This document shows positions 61,701-64,000 of a stretch of DNA of 64,000 bases, in pieces. Where the stretch lies: NCBI GenBank assembly GCA_947568835.1, contig OX387604.1, positions 5,405,360 to 5,469,359 of the forward strand, in the 5' to 3' direction. The position numbers and the translations under genes were made by a program. Position 1 is the stretch's first letter. Each line of letters starts with the position of its first letter. The notes beneath the pieces were generated by a model. That model saw only the letters and a list, made by a program, of their open reading frames with translations. It searched no databases and was not told the DNA's origin. The DNA comes from Protonemura montana. Taxonomy: Eukaryota > Arthropoda > Insecta > Plecoptera > Nemouridae.

Positions 61701-62969
61701 GGCAGTTTGAACAGTTCAGCTGGGCCCATGTCCCCGGTTAGACTGTTGGTAGATAGGTTTGTGATAGATAGGGTTGATAGGGGGGGAAGACAGGGAATGT
61801 GTAATTTTTGTACTCCACATCCGAAATCCACACCTATCGAGAACGTCTTACATCTCTCTGGGCCACGCTTCTGTATACCTCATAGAGGAGTTATTAAGTG
61901 TGCATGTGCAACCGTGGTAGACAATAATGGTATCCAGATCTGCCTCGTCCATGGTTGATGAAAAGCGTGATTTATCGTGAACACTGAGTGAAGAGCGTAA
62001 TTTAACTTATTAAAATATGTATTTAAAAAGATGGTCCTGAGGTCATCACTGATTGGCTCTAGTAATACTTCAAACTCGTGGTTTTCTCCAATAAAACATT
62101 GAGCTGAAACTTTACTAAAGAGTTAGCCAACCCCCAAATCTCCGGGCTAGGTAGCTGTGGACTTTCCTTCTTAATTTGCTCCAAAAGAAGCCTCGAAAAA
62201 TTTGAGGGAATTCGCCCACAAATCCAAAGATCTAACTCTGAAAGTGATGTTAGGTTTTCGGGGTGTATAAGGTGGGCGATCCAATAATGGCTGCGCCAGG
62301 CTTTGCTGGAGGGCTCGAGTGCCCCCCGTACAGAATTGCCAGTTACCGAGAAGCACCTTTCGTTTCGCCTCCCAACATGCCTTACGTGGGTGATTGAAAT
62401 GATTCCGAACTATTGAGACGGATAAAGGTGTTAGGTTATCGATTGAAGCTGGCTGGATGGATAACTCACATGTTACAAGACCATAAAACACCAGGAATTC
62501 TGCAAACGTGTTGGCCCAGGTCAGGCCGAAGACACCGCAGAAGACCAGCAATGAGCCAGTGATGGCCACTTTCCGAAAAGTGAAGCGCCGCAGCAGAGCA
62601 CCGTTTATCAAACCAAGACCCATGCCAAATGCTGAATTCACGTTGATAATGATCGAACAGTCAGTAGCAGTCATTCCTAGGTCAATAAACTTGTCTTTAA
62701 ATACCAAGCCAAATGACTGCATTATTGGGATGACGATTACCTGTAACAAAACTCTTTTTGAAGTAACTTACCATTACATACCACAACAGAACTACAATTA
62801 CTTCTTGTTTCCGTACTTATGGTATGTTTTCAAGATGTACCAAACTTACATTGCTCATCGCCGAAGCGAACACTACCACCCACCCCCAACCACCGTCAGG
62901 AGCCACAAATTTTTGGGGCGTCGTTGCAATTGGTTTCTTCGTGCTCCCAGCATCCTTGTGTGCTCCCAT
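58787..62969 (-). CDS. SLC16-type monocarboxylate transporter family protein, 633 aa, complete
   Basis: Eight coding exons: complement(62850..62969, 62470..62740, 61218..61490, 60957..61142, 60608..60887, 60147..60511, 59052..59330, 58787..58914). All junctions are GT-AG and the sum is 1,902 nt. The first exon carries the SLC16 signature PDGGWGWVVVFASAMSN leading into TM1. The second family motif, around TM5, is YFKVRRGRAAGLSLTATG (residues 148-165). Exons 1-3 encode TM1-6; exons 3-6 a charged cytoplasmic loop of about 190 residues; exons 6-8 TM7-12, including LVIPAYVPLERLAAASGLQM. It should be a plasma-membrane major-facilitator transporter. The substrate cannot be read from sequence, since SLC16 includes lactate, aromatic amino-acid, creatine and orphan carriers. 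TTTCAG lies just before the ATG, so a 5' non-coding exon upstream is likely. The exon-7 acceptor coincides with the end of a SINE. Confidence 0.93.
59333..59650 (-). mobile_element. 5S-derived SINE in transporter intron 6, minus orientation
   Basis: Read on the minus strand, the head (AACACCGGTTCTCGTGAGAT, CACCGAAGTTAAGCAAC, ATGGGCGACC) starts near 59650. The tail (TCATCATCATCCACTCATTC, then GGCCTGTTGTCAAAA) ends near 59333, two or three bases before the exon-7 splice acceptor. It is shorter than the 17.4-kb copy, mainly through internal loss. It is in the same orientation as the host gene. Confidence 0.85.
59731..60087 (+). mobile_element. 5S-derived SINE in transporter intron 6, plus orientation
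   Basis: A more diverged copy in the opposite orientation. The head reads GCGTTTTGGAAACACCGGTG, then CTCTTGAGATTACCAAAATG AAGCAG with several substitutions in the 5S part. The body shares the GAGAGGTTGG-type and ACAGCAGCTTCATTCGCCTT blocks with the neighbouring copy, and the tail ends GTTGTCAAAA near 60087. Together with 59333-59650 it forms an inverted pair separated by about 80 bases. Confidence 0.8.
61491..62469. other. transporter intron 2
   Basis: A 979-bp intron. Several open frames on both strands overlap here, but none is recognisable. No transposon is identified. Confidence 0.5.
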
Positions 62970-64000
62970 TGCCTGAAACAATCAGTGCTGGTTTTCTAAG
63001 AGGTCGGTTCCCAATAATCACATTGCTGAATGATTTTAGATTGAAATAAGTTGCCCATAAGAATAATACTCTCTTCTGATAATCACCTTGTTGGACTGCT
63101 AATCTCATAGCTGCAGTTGTAAATTGTTTACTTCCTTTTATTAGTGTGGTACTTCTCATGGTTCCTATTCTATTGGTAATTGACTTTTTATACGTTAAGA
63201 GTGTTTTGATTAACCACTTACCTAATTTTGAAGCCAAATATTGGGTTGCACTTATTGCGTGAAATTACGTAAAACGTTGACTTATACAGATCTAGTCGTA
63301 GCCGTATTATCTGGCAACATTACGCAGCCAGCGCACGCAATTATTCGTTAGCGTCCACTGCGTGATAGTGTGGGATAGTGTGGGATAGCACTGGAGGTGT
63401 GGACTAAACTCATCGAAGCTGTAATCGTAATGACCGACCATATTTGTTATCTATTAGCGATTTTATCATGAAAAAATCTTAGATGCCAGGTAATTATAGT
63501 ATTACGCAATTGTCAATAATTCTAAATAGTAATAACTGAAATATAGATTGAAAACTTAGATCAGTGGGTACCGCATGAATTTTCTATACGGGTATACTGC
63601 TGTAATACTTTTTAATCGCGTACAACTTACTTCAAGTAATGCTTACTTGGTATTACTGCTTCATATTTGCTTTGTCATTTTAGTCACGTGACGGTGCACT
63701 TAGACGAAAGTATTTTTTCTTCTCATCATTGAATTATTTTCACAATATTATTTCCCCTTCACGTATTGGAGGCGATAGGGGCAACTAGTTCTTCCATATT
63801 ATGAGCCGATTTTTTATTTAATAGATTGTCTTATCTGTGTCTAAAGAGATCAATAGATTTAATGAGGAGCCCATCTCTTAAAGAGAGAATAGCAAAACAT
63901 ATGCGGATTCCTGAAGGCCAATTGTACAACGAGATCAATTTTCCACTATCAACATTGTTATATACAAATTAATAAAGTTATATTTGTGTAAGAAATTTCA
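62970..64000. other. transporter 5' flank
   Basis: A TTTCAG immediately before the start codon suggests that the coding exon is spliced to an upstream leader exon, which I cannot locate. A short direct repeat of GATAGTGTGG units occurs at about 63363-63390. The rest is AT-rich and unassigned, and the frame at 62896-63237 is a shadow. Confidence 0.4.

Noticed and set aside
62896..63237. 113-codon minus-strand ORF at the transporter 5' end
   Set aside because: It overlaps the true first coding exon in another frame. The real frame carries the PDGGWGW signature starting from the ATG at 62969.
1..64000. A clustered multi-gene novel system (defence island, biosynthetic cluster or operon)
   Set aside because: The four genes are ordinary, unrelated animal genes with their own introns and different orientations. 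Nothing suggests joint function.

Overview
This 64 kb window looks like nuclear DNA of an invertebrate animal, most likely an arthropod and probably an insect. It is AT-rich, its genes are broken by many GT-AG introns, and it carries decayed LINEs, a SINE family, a hAT-type MITE and many simple repeats. I cannot name the species. Four protein-coding genes can be assembled exon by exon with matching phases; the rest is intron, repeat or unassigned DNA.

Layout. (1) 2.6-7.6 kb, minus strand: a complete UBE2H-type ubiquitin-conjugating enzyme (183 aa, five coding exons). A dead Jockey/CR1-like LINE lies in its first intron. (2) 8-12.2 kb: a repeat-rich divergent intergenic block with a tandem duplication, a second broken LINE, a two-copy dispersed element, and a 1,087-bp hAT-like MITE with perfect 8-bp target-site duplications. 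(3) 12.4-13.7 kb, plus strand: a PCLAF/PAF15-like PCNA-binding protein with a PIP box and a KEN box. (4) 22.2-54.1 kb, plus strand: a NELL1/2-type secreted glycoprotein (about 992 aa). Its signal-peptide exon is separated from the rest by a 19.4-kb intron that begins with a 43-bp minisatellite. (5) 58.8-63.0 kb, minus strand: a complete SLC16-type (monocarboxylate transporter family) membrane protein of 633 aa, tail-to-tail with NELL.

The neighbouring genes belong to unrelated processes (ubiquitin transfer, PCNA binding, extracellular signalling, solute transport). I see no operon or pathway cluster. UBE2H and PCLAF are divergent, NELL and the transporter convergent.

The most interesting items are mobile DNA and splicing features rather than a new multi-gene system. 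They are: a 5S-rRNA-derived SINE family (three copies plus a tail fragment), two copies of which form an inverted pair in a transporter intron, one of them ending exactly at a splice acceptor; an alternating 5-4-5-4 higher-order pattern in the minisatellite; a candidate 21-nt microexon or alternative C-terminus in NELL; a decayed partial duplicate of a NELL exon; and a dispersed element whose two copies keep both a palindrome and an open reading frame.
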